Part shown: in pieces, positions 16,738-25,134 of the stretch | How the letters are laid out: every line of letters starts with the position of its first letter | Numbering within the stretch: position 1 is the stretch's first letter | Source: Prochlorococcus sp. AG-355-N16 | GTDB taxonomy: Bacteria; Cyanobacteriota; Cyanobacteriia; PCC-6307; Cyanobiaceae | NCBI GenBank assembly: GCA_003278545.1 | Contig: QCEF01000010.1 | Coordinates: 1 to 40,641 of the forward strand | Direction: 5' to 3' | Length of the DNA: 40,641 nucleotides | Translations under genes and position numbers: made by a program | The notes under the pieces: model-generated | The model's database searches: none | The model's input: the letters and a program-made list of their open reading frames with translations, nothing else | Told to the model about the DNA's origin: nothing

Positions 16738-18441
16738 ATGACTAAAACTTCTACAGATATTGAAAAGTTCCAATACGATCATATATTTAATTTAATCTTA
16801 AGTATTTTCAAATTTAGTGAAGAAAAATATGGAAATTTCGTAAAAGATGTAATAAGAATTTTATTAGAGTTTGAAAAAAATGGAGAAACTATTATTGATG
16901 TTGATAATAGTTTAATAATCTTTGAATTATTAGAAGATGGCTGGCCCAATAAACATATAGATGTTCTAAAAAAAATAGGTTTGATTGGTTCACTTCATTC
17001 CCCTTTCGTATTAGTAAATAGAAAATTATCCTTATCAAAATGGTCAAAAAAGATAGAAAGAGTTATTAATTCATTTCTAAAAAAAATAGATACCCATAAT
17101 TTAATGAACTCAATAATTTGCAAAGATGATAATAAAATTAATCAAATTAAGAATATATTTAAATATTCAAACTTAGTTTTTCTTCAAGGAGGACCAGGTA
17201 CGGGTAAAACTACTTTAATAATAAAGTTAATAATAGAACTCCTTCAAATTGATAAATTTTTAAATATTGGTTTATCTGCTCCAACTGGTAAAGCTACAGC
17301 TCGTTTAAAAGAAGCTCTTAATGATAAAAAAAATATTTCCTTTAGGAAATTTCTAGACCAAATAGAATTTCAAACTTTACATAGATGGATTTTAAATTCT
17401 CAAAATAAATCTCTTAATTTGAAATTTAAACTAAAAGAGCTTGATATTTTCATAATTGATGAAATGTCAATGGTTAATATCGATTTGATTGAATCAGTTT
17501 TAAATTTGCTAGCAAAGGACTGTAAAATTATTTTAGTTGGAGATAAAAAACAATTGTCTCCAGTAAATAACTGTTCTGTATGGAATTATTTGTTTGAATA
17601 TTGCGATAATAGTTCAATTAAATCTTGTGTAGTAAATTTAGAAAAAACTTATAGAAATATCGGAGACATAGCATTAATTAGTAGTTTAGTATTTAATAAT
17701 GATTTTTCTTTACTTAATCAAAAGATAAAAGAATTAGAAAAAGATAATAATTCAAAAGAAATTACTATTTCAAAGAGTAGAGAAAAAGATATTCCAAAAG
17801 ATCTATTATTTTCGATTACTAGTCATCTAAAACGGTTAAATATTGCAACTTCAAATTTAAGTAAAAAAAAATATATATTTGATGAGAGAATTGATAATTT
17901 ATTGCTTAATGAAAAAGATTTAGTAGATAAGATATTTCTGGATTTACAAAGTCACTTGATTTTATGCGAAAAAAATTCCGGAATATGGAGTGTTGAATAT
18001 TTGAATGAAATTGTTTTTGGTCAAAAAAAACCTTATAACCTTAAAATTCTTAAAGAGGGTGTTCCTATCATGTGTACAAAAAATAATAATGAACTTGGAT
18101 TGTCAAATGGGGATATCGGAGTACTTATAGGTTTAAAAAATAAAAGAAAATATCTTTTTAGAAAATTTAATGATAATAACGAAGAAATTGTCGTGTTAAT
18201 TGATCCATCTAATTTAGAAAATGTTGTACCAGCAATAGCCATTACTATTCATAAATCTCAAGGAAGTGAATCTGAAAAAGTAAATATTTTGTGGTCCCAA
18301 AATTATATGAGAGATCAATATGCTGTAAAAGAAAAAAAAGATAATCAAAATATCTTTTGCAGAGATAATTTTGAAAGAAGGTTATTTTATACTGCTGTTA
18401 CAAGAGCGAAAAAATCTTTAAATATATATTATTTAAATTAA
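16738..18441 (+). CDS. recD: Exodeoxyribonuclease V alpha subunit (RecD), 5'-3' helicase
   Basis: The 567-residue SF1B helicase has Walker A GGPGTGKTT (about residues 150-158), SAPTGKATARLKEAL, DEMSMVN (Walker B), GDKKQLSPV (about 268), IHKSQGSE (about 502) and YTAVTRAKKSL (about 550). Length fits RecD of the RecBCD complex rather than the longer RecD2. It provides the fast motor on the 5'-ended strand. The ATG at 16738 follows the recB TAG by one base, so translation is probably coupled. No clear intrinsic terminator follows. Confidence 0.95.
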   Translation: MTKTSTDIEKFQYDHIFNLILSIFKFSEEKYGNFVKDVIRILLEFEKNGETIIDVDNSLIIFELLEDGWPNKHIDVLKKIGLIGSLHSPFVLVNRKLSLSKWSKKIERVINSFLKKIDTHNLMNSIICKDDNKINQIKNIFKYSNLVFLQGGPGTGKTTLIIKLIIELLQIDKFLNIGLSAPTGKATARLKEALNDKKNISFRKFLDQIEFQTLHRWILNSQNKSLNLKFKLKELDIFIIDEMSMVNIDLIESVLNLLAKDCKIILVGDKKQLSPVNNCSVWNYLFEYCDNSSIKSCVVNLEKTYRNIGDIALISSLVFNNDFSLLNQKIKELEKDNNSKEITISKSREKDIPKDLLFSITSHLKRLNIATSNLSKKKYIFDERIDNLLLNEKDLVDKIFLDLQSHLILCEKNSGIWSVEYLNEIVFGQKKPYNLKILKEGVPIMCTKNNNELGLSNGDIGVLIGLKNKRKYLFRKFNDNNEEIVVLIDPSNLENVVPAIAITIHKSQGSESEKVNILWSQNYMRDQYAVKEKKDNQNIFCRDNFERRLFYTAVTRAKKSLNIYYLN

Positions 18442-18546
18442 ATTTTATTTTTGAGAAATTAGTAATATCTTAACCCCAAGATGTTAGATTGATAATTCGG
18501 CTCTGTAAGGCTAATCAACAATTTAAGTCAATTTAGATATTTGTTG

Positions 18547-18575
18547 AATGCCTAATCAGAAGATTATTAGGCATT
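18547..18575 (+). promoter_or_regulatory. Hairpin sequestering the ribosome-binding site of the DEAD-box helicase
   Basis: A perfect 10-bp inverted repeat, AATGCCTAAT (18547-18556) and ATTAGGCATT (18566-18575), has a 9-base loop and ends four bases before the ATG. The only purine-rich ribosome-binding candidate (TTAGG, AGG at 18569-18571) lies inside the right arm, so folding would hide it. There is no T tract that would make it a terminator. Cold-shock RNA helicases are often controlled through leader structure, so translational (perhaps self-unwinding) control is a reasonable inference. Confidence 0.55.
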
Positions 18576-18579
18576 TAAA

Positions 18580-20361
18580 ATGGCTTTAAAAAAAGATAGT
18601 AACTCTCTTAGTAGTGAGCAGGAAAAGTCTCAGAATGAAGATTCTTCCCTACTAGAGTTGAAGAATTTAGATAACAAAAAAGAAATTGAATCTCAACTAT
18701 TGGAAGTATCGAAAGGAGATGATAATGAGAATGGATTTCTCGATTTTGGGTTTAATCAATCGATCTTAAACTCGTTAATAAATAAAGGATATAAAAATCC
18801 AACTCCCATCCAAAAAGCTGCAATTCCCGAACTAATGTTAGGCAGGGATTTACTAGGCCAAGCACAAACAGGAACAGGAAAGACTGCAGCTTTCGCATTA
18901 CCAATAATAGAAAAACTTACAGATAATAAAGAATTAAATGCCAAGGTTTTAGTTATGACTCCTACAAGAGAATTAGCAACTCAAGTGGCAGAATCTTTTA
19001 AAAGTTATAGTTCTGAATCTAGTAATTTTAAGACGGTTGCAATATATGGTGGTACCGACTATCGAAATCAAATTTCTGCATTAAAAAGAAAAGTTGACGT
19101 AGTAGTTGGGACTCCAGGCCGAATAATGGATCATATAAGGCAGGGGACTTTTAAAATTAAAGATATAAATTGTCTTGTTTTAGATGAGGCAGATGAAATG
19201 TTAAATATGGGTTTTCTTGAAGATATTGAATGGATAATAGATCAACTTCCGGAAAATAAGCAGATGGTATTGTTTTCAGCAACAATGCCTAGTGAGATAA
19301 GAAATATAGCAAAAAAATATCTAAATGATCCTGCCGAAATATTAATCAAAAGTGTCAAAAAAGAAACTCAATTAATTTCGCAAAAATTTCTATATGTACA
19401 AAGGCATCATAAGTTAGATGCTTTAAAAAGAATACTAGAACTTAATAACGAGGGAGTTATTATTTTTGTTAGGACAAAACTACTTACTACTTCAATAGCT
19501 GAAGCTTTAGAGAATTCAGGACATACTGTGGCAGTACTTAATGGAGATATACCTCAAAATCAAAGAGAAAATACTGTAGATAGATTGAAAAAAGGATTTA
19601 TAAATATCCTTGTTGCAACTGATGTCGCAGCTAGAGGATTAGATGTTGAGAGGATAAAACTTGTTGTTAATTACGATTTTCCTTTTGACAAGGAAACATA
19701 TACTCATAGAATTGGAAGAACTGGCAGGGCAGGCAGATCAGGAGAAGCAATTTTATTTGTTAATCAAAGAGAAAAACATTTTCTAAGAAACTTAGAAAAC
19801 TCAACAAGAACCAAGATTGAAGAAATAAATATACCAAGTAATAAAATAATAAATGAAAAAAGGATGGAAAAACTTATAGATAATGTTAATGAGAGTTCTT
19901 TAGCTAAAGATGAAAATGAAGAAAATAAAGCTTTGATTATTGATGTACTAGATAATTTAAAAGAAAAATACTCTATGGATGATTCAAATATTGCAATGGC
20001 GGCGATTAATTTAGTAATAGGTAATAAATCATTTTTTGTTAATGACGATGATTCTTGGATTAATAAACAAAATAATACTGATCGAAATAGATCAAATAGA
20101 AATAGTAATAATCGTATGAGAAATTCAAATAGAAGAAATAATTATCAAAATGATTCTTTTGAAACCTATAAATTTAACTTTGGTAAATTTGATGGAGTTA
20201 GAGTTGCAAATATTATATCCTCAATCTGTAATTCAACTAATATAAATGGTAGATCCATAGGTAAGATACAGATTTTTAATGATTATAGTTTGGTAGATTT
20301 ACCCAGAGATCTGCATAGAGAAACTAAAATTAAATTAAAAAAAATTAAAGTCAGAAACTAG
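18580..20361 (+). CDS. deaD: ATP-dependent RNA helicase, DEAD-box (DeaD/CsdA-like)
   Basis: The 593-residue protein has an acidic, Ser/Glu-rich N-terminal tail (1-55). Two RecA-like domains follow with FGFNQSILNSLINKGYKNPTP (Q motif), AQTGTGKT (about 95-102), PTRELA, DEAD (about 202-205), SAT (about 234) and HRIGRTGRAGRSG (about 376-388). A low-complexity Asn/Arg/Ser linker spans about 490-525, and a C-terminal DbpA-type RNA-binding domain (about 527-593) follows. This layout matches the DeaD/CsdA group used in ribosome assembly and RNA unwinding in the cold. An RBS-hiding hairpin precedes it. It is followed at 9 bases by a small exported protein gene and an ABC exporter. Confidence 0.94.
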   Translation: MALKKDSNSLSSEQEKSQNEDSSLLELKNLDNKKEIESQLLEVSKGDDNENGFLDFGFNQSILNSLINKGYKNPTPIQKAAIPELMLGRDLLGQAQTGTGKTAAFALPIIEKLTDNKELNAKVLVMTPTRELATQVAESFKSYSSESSNFKTVAIYGGTDYRNQISALKRKVDVVVGTPGRIMDHIRQGTFKIKDINCLVLDEADEMLNMGFLEDIEWIIDQLPENKQMVLFSATMPSEIRNIAKKYLNDPAEILIKSVKKETQLISQKFLYVQRHHKLDALKRILELNNEGVIIFVRTKLLTTSIAEALENSGHTVAVLNGDIPQNQRENTVDRLKKGFINILVATDVAARGLDVERIKLVVNYDFPFDKETYTHRIGRTGRAGRSGEAILFVNQREKHFLRNLENSTRTKIEEINIPSNKIINEKRMEKLIDNVNESSLAKDENEENKALIIDVLDNLKEKYSMDDSNIAMAAINLVIGNKSFFVNDDDSWINKQNNTDRNRSNRNSNNRMRNSNRRNNYQNDSFETYKFNFGKFDGVRVANIISSICNSTNINGRSIGKIQIFNDYSLVDLPRDLHRETKIKLKKIKVRN

Positions 20362-20370
20362 TGATAGAGA

Positions 20371-20664
20371 ATGAAAGCTAGCAAATATAATTTCTTTATT
20401 TTTGTGAATCTGATAATACTATTCAACTCCTTTAATAGTTATTATTTAGCTCAAACGAAACAAAATTCAATCATAAAATTATTTTGTCTTCAGAGTGTCA
20501 AAGAGGAGATGATGAAAGCAGAAATGGTATATAGTGAAGAAATTGCGAATGAAACTTGTGATTGTTACTACGATGAATTTATGCAAACTGCAAGTCATCA
20601 AGATGCAAAAACAAAATGTAAATTAGAAACTAAAGAAAATTTAAATCATAATAAAAAAATTTAA
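20371..20664 (+). CDS. Small exported or membrane-anchored Cys protein (97 aa)
   Basis: Not recognised by name. The N-terminus (about residues 6-28, NFFIFVNLIILFNSFNSYYLA) is a signal peptide or anchor. The remaining segment is acidic and helical, with four Cys: C39, then C63 and C65 in ETCDCYYDEFM, and C82 in KTKCKLE. Disulfide pairing outside the cytoplasm is possible. It starts 9 bases after the RNA helicase stop and ends 11 bases before the ABC transporter, so the three genes probably share a transcript. A small partner of the transporter is conceivable but unproven. Confidence 0.6.
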   Translation: MKASKYNFFIFVNLIILFNSFNSYYLAQTKQNSIIKLFCLQSVKEEMMKAEMVYSEEIANETCDCYYDEFMQTASHQDAKTKCKLETKENLNHNKKI

Positions 20665-20675
20665 TTATTATTTAT

Positions 20676-22448
20676 ATGAGGTCTAAGAACAATCAAAATC
20701 CAATAATCAGACTTTATTTAAATCTTATTGAGGAAAGGAGGTTACTATTTTTTGCTTTTCTTAGTTCCATAATTAATAAAATATTAGATTTAGCTCCACC
20801 TGTAATAATTGGCCTTGCAGTGGATATCGTTGTTAAGGAACAGAATTCATGGATTGCTGGTTTTGGAATAAAAGAAGTTCCAGCACAATTGATTTTTCTT
20901 GCATTTGCTTCAGGAATAGTTTGGTCTGGTGAATCCTCCTTTGAATATTTATATTCGATTTTATGGAGAAATTTGGCTCAGCTATCGCAACATAAATTAA
21001 GAATAAAAGCTTATGAGCATATCCAGGAATTAGATATGGATTTTTTTGAAAATGATAATACTGGAAGGCTATTATCTATTTTGAATGATGATATAAATCA
21101 ACTCGAGAGATTTCTAGACCAAGGGGCTAATCAGATTATTCAGTTATTTATAACTGTCTTAATAATTGGGGGCACTATGATTTTTGTCGCTCCAAAAATC
21201 GCTTTATTTGCTTTCTTTCCTATTCCAATTATATTTTTAGGATCAATAAAATTTCAAAGGAAGCTTGCTCCAAAATACAGAGATGTTAGAAATAAAGCTG
21301 GACTGTTGGCATCAAGGCTTAATAATAATTTAAGTGGAATTTTAACCATAAAAAGTTTTACTAAAGAAAAATGGGAACTAAATAGATTAAATAAAGAAAG
21401 TCTCGATTATCAAAGAAGTAATAAGGCTGCGATAAAATTATCTTCTGCTTTTATCCCTCTTATAAGATTTGCAATTTTATTTGCTTTTATAGCGATTCTA
21501 CTAATTGGAGGTTTCCAAACTTGGAATAAGACACTTGATGTAGGTACTTATAGTTTTTTAGTGTTTATTACACAAAGACTATTATGGCCTTTAACTACCT
21601 TGGGGCATGTTTTGGATGATTTTCAGAGATCTATGGCTTCAATAGATAGAGTAATTGATCTCATAGATACGCCTATTAAAATAAAAGATGGAAAAATAAA
21701 AATTGAACCTAAAGATATCAAAGGAGAAATTATTTTTTATGATGTAAACTTTAATTATCCTGGACGAGATTTAACTTTAAAAAACATAAATTTCAAAATT
21801 GAAAATAACTCAACATTAGGAATTGTTGGTTTAACAGGTTCTGGGAAAAGTACCATAATAAAACTACTACTTAGAATTTATGATAGTAATAATGGGTCAA
21901 TAACCTTGGATGGGGTTTCTATTAAAGAAATAAATTTGAGGGATTTAAGAAAGTGTATCTCTTTAGTAAGTCAAGAAACTTATTTGTTTCATGGCAGTGT
22001 ACAAGAAAATATTGCTTATGGCTCAATCAACCCAAGTCTTAAAGATATTATTAAAGCTTCAAAGATTGCTGAAGCTCACAACTTTATTGAACAATTACCA
22101 GATGGTTATAAAACTATAGTGGGGGAAAGGGGCCAAAGGCTCTCAGGCGGGCAACGTCAAAGAATTGCCTTGGCGAGAGCTGTTTTAAAAAATGCTCCAA
22201 TATTGATATTAGATGAAGCTACAGCTTCAGTTGATAATGAAACAGAGGCTTTAATTCAAAAATCGTTATCTAAAATCACAAAAGAAAGAACAACTATAGT
22301 AATAGCTCATAGATTAAGCACTATAAAAAATGCGGATAATATTGTAGTTATTGATAAAGGTAAAATAGTTGAAAGCGGAAAACATGAAAAACTATTAGAT
22401 CAGAACAAAATATATGCTGATTTGTGGAATGTTCAAGTAGGAATCTAG
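20676..22448 (+). CDS. ABC exporter half-transporter (ABCB/MsbA-like, fused membrane and ATPase)
   Basis: The 590-residue protein has a type-1 exporter membrane domain with six helices (about 15-315), then an ATPase domain with Walker A GLTGSGKST (about 385-393), the LSGGQRQR signature (about 489-496), Walker B LILDEATASVD (about 509-519) and the H-loop IVIAHRLST. It would work as a homodimer or heterodimer in the inner membrane, exporting a hydrophobic compound, lipid or peptide; the substrate cannot be told. The transmembrane region has the ENDNTGRLLSILNDDINQLE block near 103-122, usual in MsbA-like exporters. It closes the three-gene run that begins with the RNA helicase. Confidence 0.92.
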   Translation: MRSKNNQNPIIRLYLNLIEERRLLFFAFLSSIINKILDLAPPVIIGLAVDIVVKEQNSWIAGFGIKEVPAQLIFLAFASGIVWSGESSFEYLYSILWRNLAQLSQHKLRIKAYEHIQELDMDFFENDNTGRLLSILNDDINQLERFLDQGANQIIQLFITVLIIGGTMIFVAPKIALFAFFPIPIIFLGSIKFQRKLAPKYRDVRNKAGLLASRLNNNLSGILTIKSFTKEKWELNRLNKESLDYQRSNKAAIKLSSAFIPLIRFAILFAFIAILLIGGFQTWNKTLDVGTYSFLVFITQRLLWPLTTLGHVLDDFQRSMASIDRVIDLIDTPIKIKDGKIKIEPKDIKGEIIFYDVNFNYPGRDLTLKNINFKIENNSTLGIVGLTGSGKSTIIKLLLRIYDSNNGSITLDGVSIKEINLRDLRKCISLVSQETYLFHGSVQENIAYGSINPSLKDIIKASKIAEAHNFIEQLPDGYKTIVGERGQRLSGGQRQRIALARAVLKNAPILILDEATASVDNETEALIQKSLSKITKERTTIVIAHRLSTIKNADNIVVIDKGKIVESGKHEKLLDQNKIYADLWNVQVGI

Positions 22449-22462
22449 TATTAATTTCTAAA

Positions 22463-23020
22463 CTATATTAAGAAGTTAAATGATTTAATTACGTTACTAA
22501 ACATACCGTCAACTTTATTCCACCTTTCTTCATTTGTTCCTATAGCGAAAGTGTAAAGTGTTCCTCTATCAATTACTACAGTAGCTAATTCATGTCTTGC
22601 TTGATCATTTAAATTTAATTCATACTCTAAATCATAGAAAATATGATTTGATGCTTCCCTCTTATTGGCATTTATAAGTTTTACCTCTCTACCTGAACCT
22701 TCTGGAGCAATGACTTTATCAATTAATGTTTGACCTACTTCACTTGGGCTTCCTAATTGCTCTAATTGAACCTCTTTATTGACATCAGAAATAACTAAAC
22801 TTAAGGTTTCATTACTATTTATTAAATCATGATAAATAATTTCAGGTCCTCCATCGACTTTTACTCTAGTCCATCCTGTTGGATACAAAAAGGCATATCT
22901 ACCATCTGGACTTTGAAAAGTTTCTAATCCCGCATTTAGTCCGCCACTACAAGCACTCAGTGTTAGGCACAAAAAAATCAAAAATAAATGTTTGAAAGGG
23001 TTAAATTTAATATTTTTCAT
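22463..23020 (-). CDS. PsbP-like photosystem II lipoprotein (CyanoP)
   Basis: The 185-residue product starts with a lipoprotein signal ending in the lipobox L21-S-A-C24, so Cys24 would be lipidated on the lumenal side of the thylakoid. The mature part has the PsbP-family opening FQSPDGRYAFLYPTGWTRVK, then GPEIIYHDL, SLVISDVNK, YDLEYELN and the closing YTFAIGTNEERWNKV. Cyanobacterial PsbP binds photosystem II and is thought to help assembly or stabilise the oxygen-evolving complex. It is convergent with the ABC exporter (14-base gap) and divergent from recR. Other PsbP-domain paralogs are possible. Confidence 0.85.
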   Translation of the reverse strand: MKNIKFNPFKHLFLIFLCLTLSACSGGLNAGLETFQSPDGRYAFLYPTGWTRVKVDGGPEIIYHDLINSNETLSLVISDVNKEVQLEQLGSPSEVGQTLIDKVIAPEGSGREVKLINANKREASNHIFYDLEYELNLNDQARHELATVVIDRGTLYTFAIGTNEERWNKVDGMFSNVIKSFNFLI

Positions 23021-23123
23021 TTTGTTTTAAATTACTAACTAAAAACATAATAAGACATTAAAAGCAAACAATTATGGCAATTCGGAATTTTGCGTCTAAA
23101 TTATCTCTAGAAATAGTTTAATT

Positions 23124-23723
23124 TTGATTACTTATACCAAACCACTTTCAAAATTAATCGGTCATTTTGAGAAATTCCCAGGAATTGGTCCAAGAACAGC
23201 GCAACGATTAGCCCTGTTTATTTTAAAACAACCTGAAAGTACAATAAGAGATTTTTCAAAGGCTCTGTTAGAAGCACATTGTAATGTTGGTCGTTGCAAA
23301 AAATGTTTCAATTTGACTTCAGAAGATGAATGTGAAATTTGTAAAAATACTGAAAGAAATCAAAAACTAATATGTGTAGTAGCAGAAACTAAAGATTTGC
23401 TTGCTTTGGAGCGCGCCAGAGAATTTAAAGGTGTTTACCATGTTATTGGTGGTTTAATATCTCCAATGGATTCTGTTGGCCCCGAGCTCTTAGAAATAAG
23501 AAGCTTGGTAGAAAGAGTTAGTAAGTCTGAAATAGATGAGATCATATTGGCATTGACCCCCAGTGTTGAGGGAGATACAACAAGTCTTTATATTGGGAAA
23601 TTGTTAGCCCCTTTTACTAAAGTTACGAGAATTGCATATGGCCTCCCAATGGGCAGTGAACTTGAATATGTGGATGAAGTCACACTTGCAAGGGCATTAG
23701 AAGGAAGAACAAAACTAAATTAG
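23124..23723 (+). CDS. recR: Recombination mediator RecR
   Basis: The 199-residue protein has the helix-hairpin-helix [14 protein letters not shown] (residues 17-30), a four-Cys zinc finger (C58, C61, C70, C73) and a Toprim domain ([41 protein letters not shown]). It ends with the family's [20 protein letters not shown] block. RecR works with RecF and RecO to load RecA on gapped DNA, so the window holds genes of both the RecBCD and RecFOR routes. The start is a TTG at 23124; the next in-frame methionine would remove the HhH motif. It is followed 3 bases later by lipA. Confidence 0.96.
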   Translation: MITYTKPLSKLIGHFEKFPGIGPRTAQRLALFILKQPESTIRDFSKALLEAHCNVGRCKKCFNLTSEDECEICKNTERNQKLICVVAETKDLLALERAREFKGVYHVIGGLISPMDSVGPELLEIRSLVERVSKSEIDEIILALTPSVEGDTTSLYIGKLLAPFTKVTRIAYGLPMGSELEYVDEVTLARALEGRTKLN

Positions 23724-23726
23724 ACA

Positions 23727-24626
23727 ATGAGAAACAATAATCTAATCAAGAAAGAAAAAATCTTAAGACTTCCCTCTTGGATTAAATTTCCTATTAGTAA
23801 AGCTTCAGAGTTCGAAAAAATACAAACTCTCATCAAAAAATCAAATATTCATACTATTTGTGAAGAAGCAAGATGTCCAAATAGAGCAGAATGTTATGCC
23901 TCAGGAACAGCCACCTTCTTACTTGGTGGATCGATATGTTCTCGTTCATGTTCTTTTTGTCAGGTAAATAAAGGTAGACCTAGTTCTATCAATATTGATG
24001 AAAGTACTCAAGTCGCTGAAGCAGTGAGAGTACTAAATTTGAAATATGTTGTTTTGACATCTGTAGCTAGAGACGATCTCCCTGATCATGGAGCAAATTT
24101 ATTTATAACTACAATTGATGAGATTAGAAAAATTGATTCAACAATTAAAATAGAGGTTTTAACTCCCGATTTATGGGGTGGGGGCAAAAATTTTAACGAA
24201 ACTAATAACCTTCAGACTGAGAGATTGAAGATGATTTTAGAAAAAGATCCAATATGCTTTAATCATAATCTTGAAACTGTTGAAAGACTGCAAAAAGAAG
24301 TTAGGAGGGGTGCAAATTACAAAAAATCTCTAAGTTTACTAGAAAAGTCAAAAAATATTGCTCCTCATATTCAAACTAAATCAGGCATTATGTTAGGTCT
24401 TGGGGAAACATTGGATGAAATAAAAAATACAATTTATGATCTTAAAAAAATAGATTGTGATCAAATTACAATTGGCCAATATTTAAGGCCCTCATTCAAT
24501 CATTTATCAGTTAAGAAATATTGGGATCCATCAGAGTTTGCATATTTATATCGCTTCTCTAAGGAATTAGGATTCAAAAAAGTATCTTCTGGCCCTTTAG
24601 TTAGAAGTAGTTATCATGCGGGTTAA
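23727..24626 (+). CDS. lipA: Lipoyl synthase
   Basis: The 299-residue radical-SAM enzyme has the auxiliary-cluster cysteines C45, C50 and C56 (CEEARCPNRAEC) and the SAM-binding CxxxCxxC at C71, C75 and C78. Downstream motifs include VVLTSVARDDLPDHGA, IEVLTPD and LGLGET, with the Ser of RSSYHAG near the C-terminus. It inserts two sulfurs into the octanoyl groups of 2-oxoacid dehydrogenases or the glycine-cleavage H protein, using one 4Fe-4S cluster as sulfur donor. It begins 3 bases after recR. Its TAA overlaps the stop of the convergent gene in a shared TTAA (24623-24626). Confidence 0.97.
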   Translation: MRNNNLIKKEKILRLPSWIKFPISKASEFEKIQTLIKKSNIHTICEEARCPNRAECYASGTATFLLGGSICSRSCSFCQVNKGRPSSINIDESTQVAEAVRVLNLKYVVLTSVARDDLPDHGANLFITTIDEIRKIDSTIKIEVLTPDLWGGGKNFNETNNLQTERLKMILEKDPICFNHNLETVERLQKEVRRGANYKKSLSLLEKSKNIAPHIQTKSGIMLGLGETLDEIKNTIYDLKKIDCDQITIGQYLRPSFNHLSVKKYWDPSEFAYLYRFSKELGFKKVSSGPLVRSSYHAG

Positions 24627-25123
24627 CTTTCTTTAATTAAAGAGAGTTTCTTTTCAAGTTTTTTCAATATGGAAATACATTCTCCGTTCATAAGTGTACC
24701 TGCACCTCCCCAAACCAATCTTAATAAAAGATCTACTGGGCTAGAACCAACTTCTTTTACAATTTTGAATCCTATTAACTTAAAATATCTTACAAGTTTT
24801 TTACTATATCCTTCACTATCAAAAATAGCTAAAAGTCTTGCTTTGTTGCTTGATTTTTTTTCAATTGCCCAAGCCATAGTTGTTGCCCATATTAATTCCG
24901 AAACAAAAGCAGGAGCCTTACTAAGGATTCTTAATGTATCAAGCTGAATGCCTTTTTTATTTAAATAAGTCCAACCTTTCATTTCGGCCCAAATTTTAAT
25001 GATGTTATCTTTCTGTTCTGCTATAACGATTCTAAAGAAACATAATCCGAGAGTTTCTCTAACTTGAATTTTAATTAATAATCCAATGTGACTTGCTAAT
25101 TTTTCTAATTCTTCAACCTTCAT
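24623..25123 (-). CDS. Uncharacterised protein with conserved-looking RLVWGGAGTLMNGEC block (166 aa)
   Basis: Not recognised by name. There is no signal peptide or membrane helix. The N-terminal half has a strand pattern (IGLLIKIQVRETLGLCFFRI, then IIKIWAEMKGW). The C-terminal half has ARLLAIFDSEGYSKKLVRYF and GFKIVKEVGSSPVDLLLRLV. The succession of a Lys-rich helix and GFKIVKEVG resembles an acetyltransferase-like core, but no catalytic motif can be pointed to. It lies 11 bases downstream of trhO and ends the leftward lysA-to-trhO run. Its stop shares a TTAA with lipA. Confidence 0.68.
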   Translation of the reverse strand: MKVEELEKLASHIGLLIKIQVRETLGLCFFRIVIAEQKDNIIKIWAEMKGWTYLNKKGIQLDTLRILSKAPAFVSELIWATTMAWAIEKKSSNKARLLAIFDSEGYSKKLVRYFKLIGFKIVKEVGSSPVDLLLRLVWGGAGTLMNGECISILKKLEKKLSLIKES

Positions 25124-25134
25124 GATTTTGAAAA

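Noticed and set aside
9438-18441. RecBCD genes as a mobile or phage-derived island
   Set aside because: Base composition matches the neighbours, the subunits are full length with intact motifs, and no integrase, transposase or repeat borders are present.
23073-23120. Short 15-residue frame ([15 protein letters not shown]) before recR
   Set aside because: Too short and without a ribosome-binding site; recR starts just after it, so it is probably chance sequence in the spacer.
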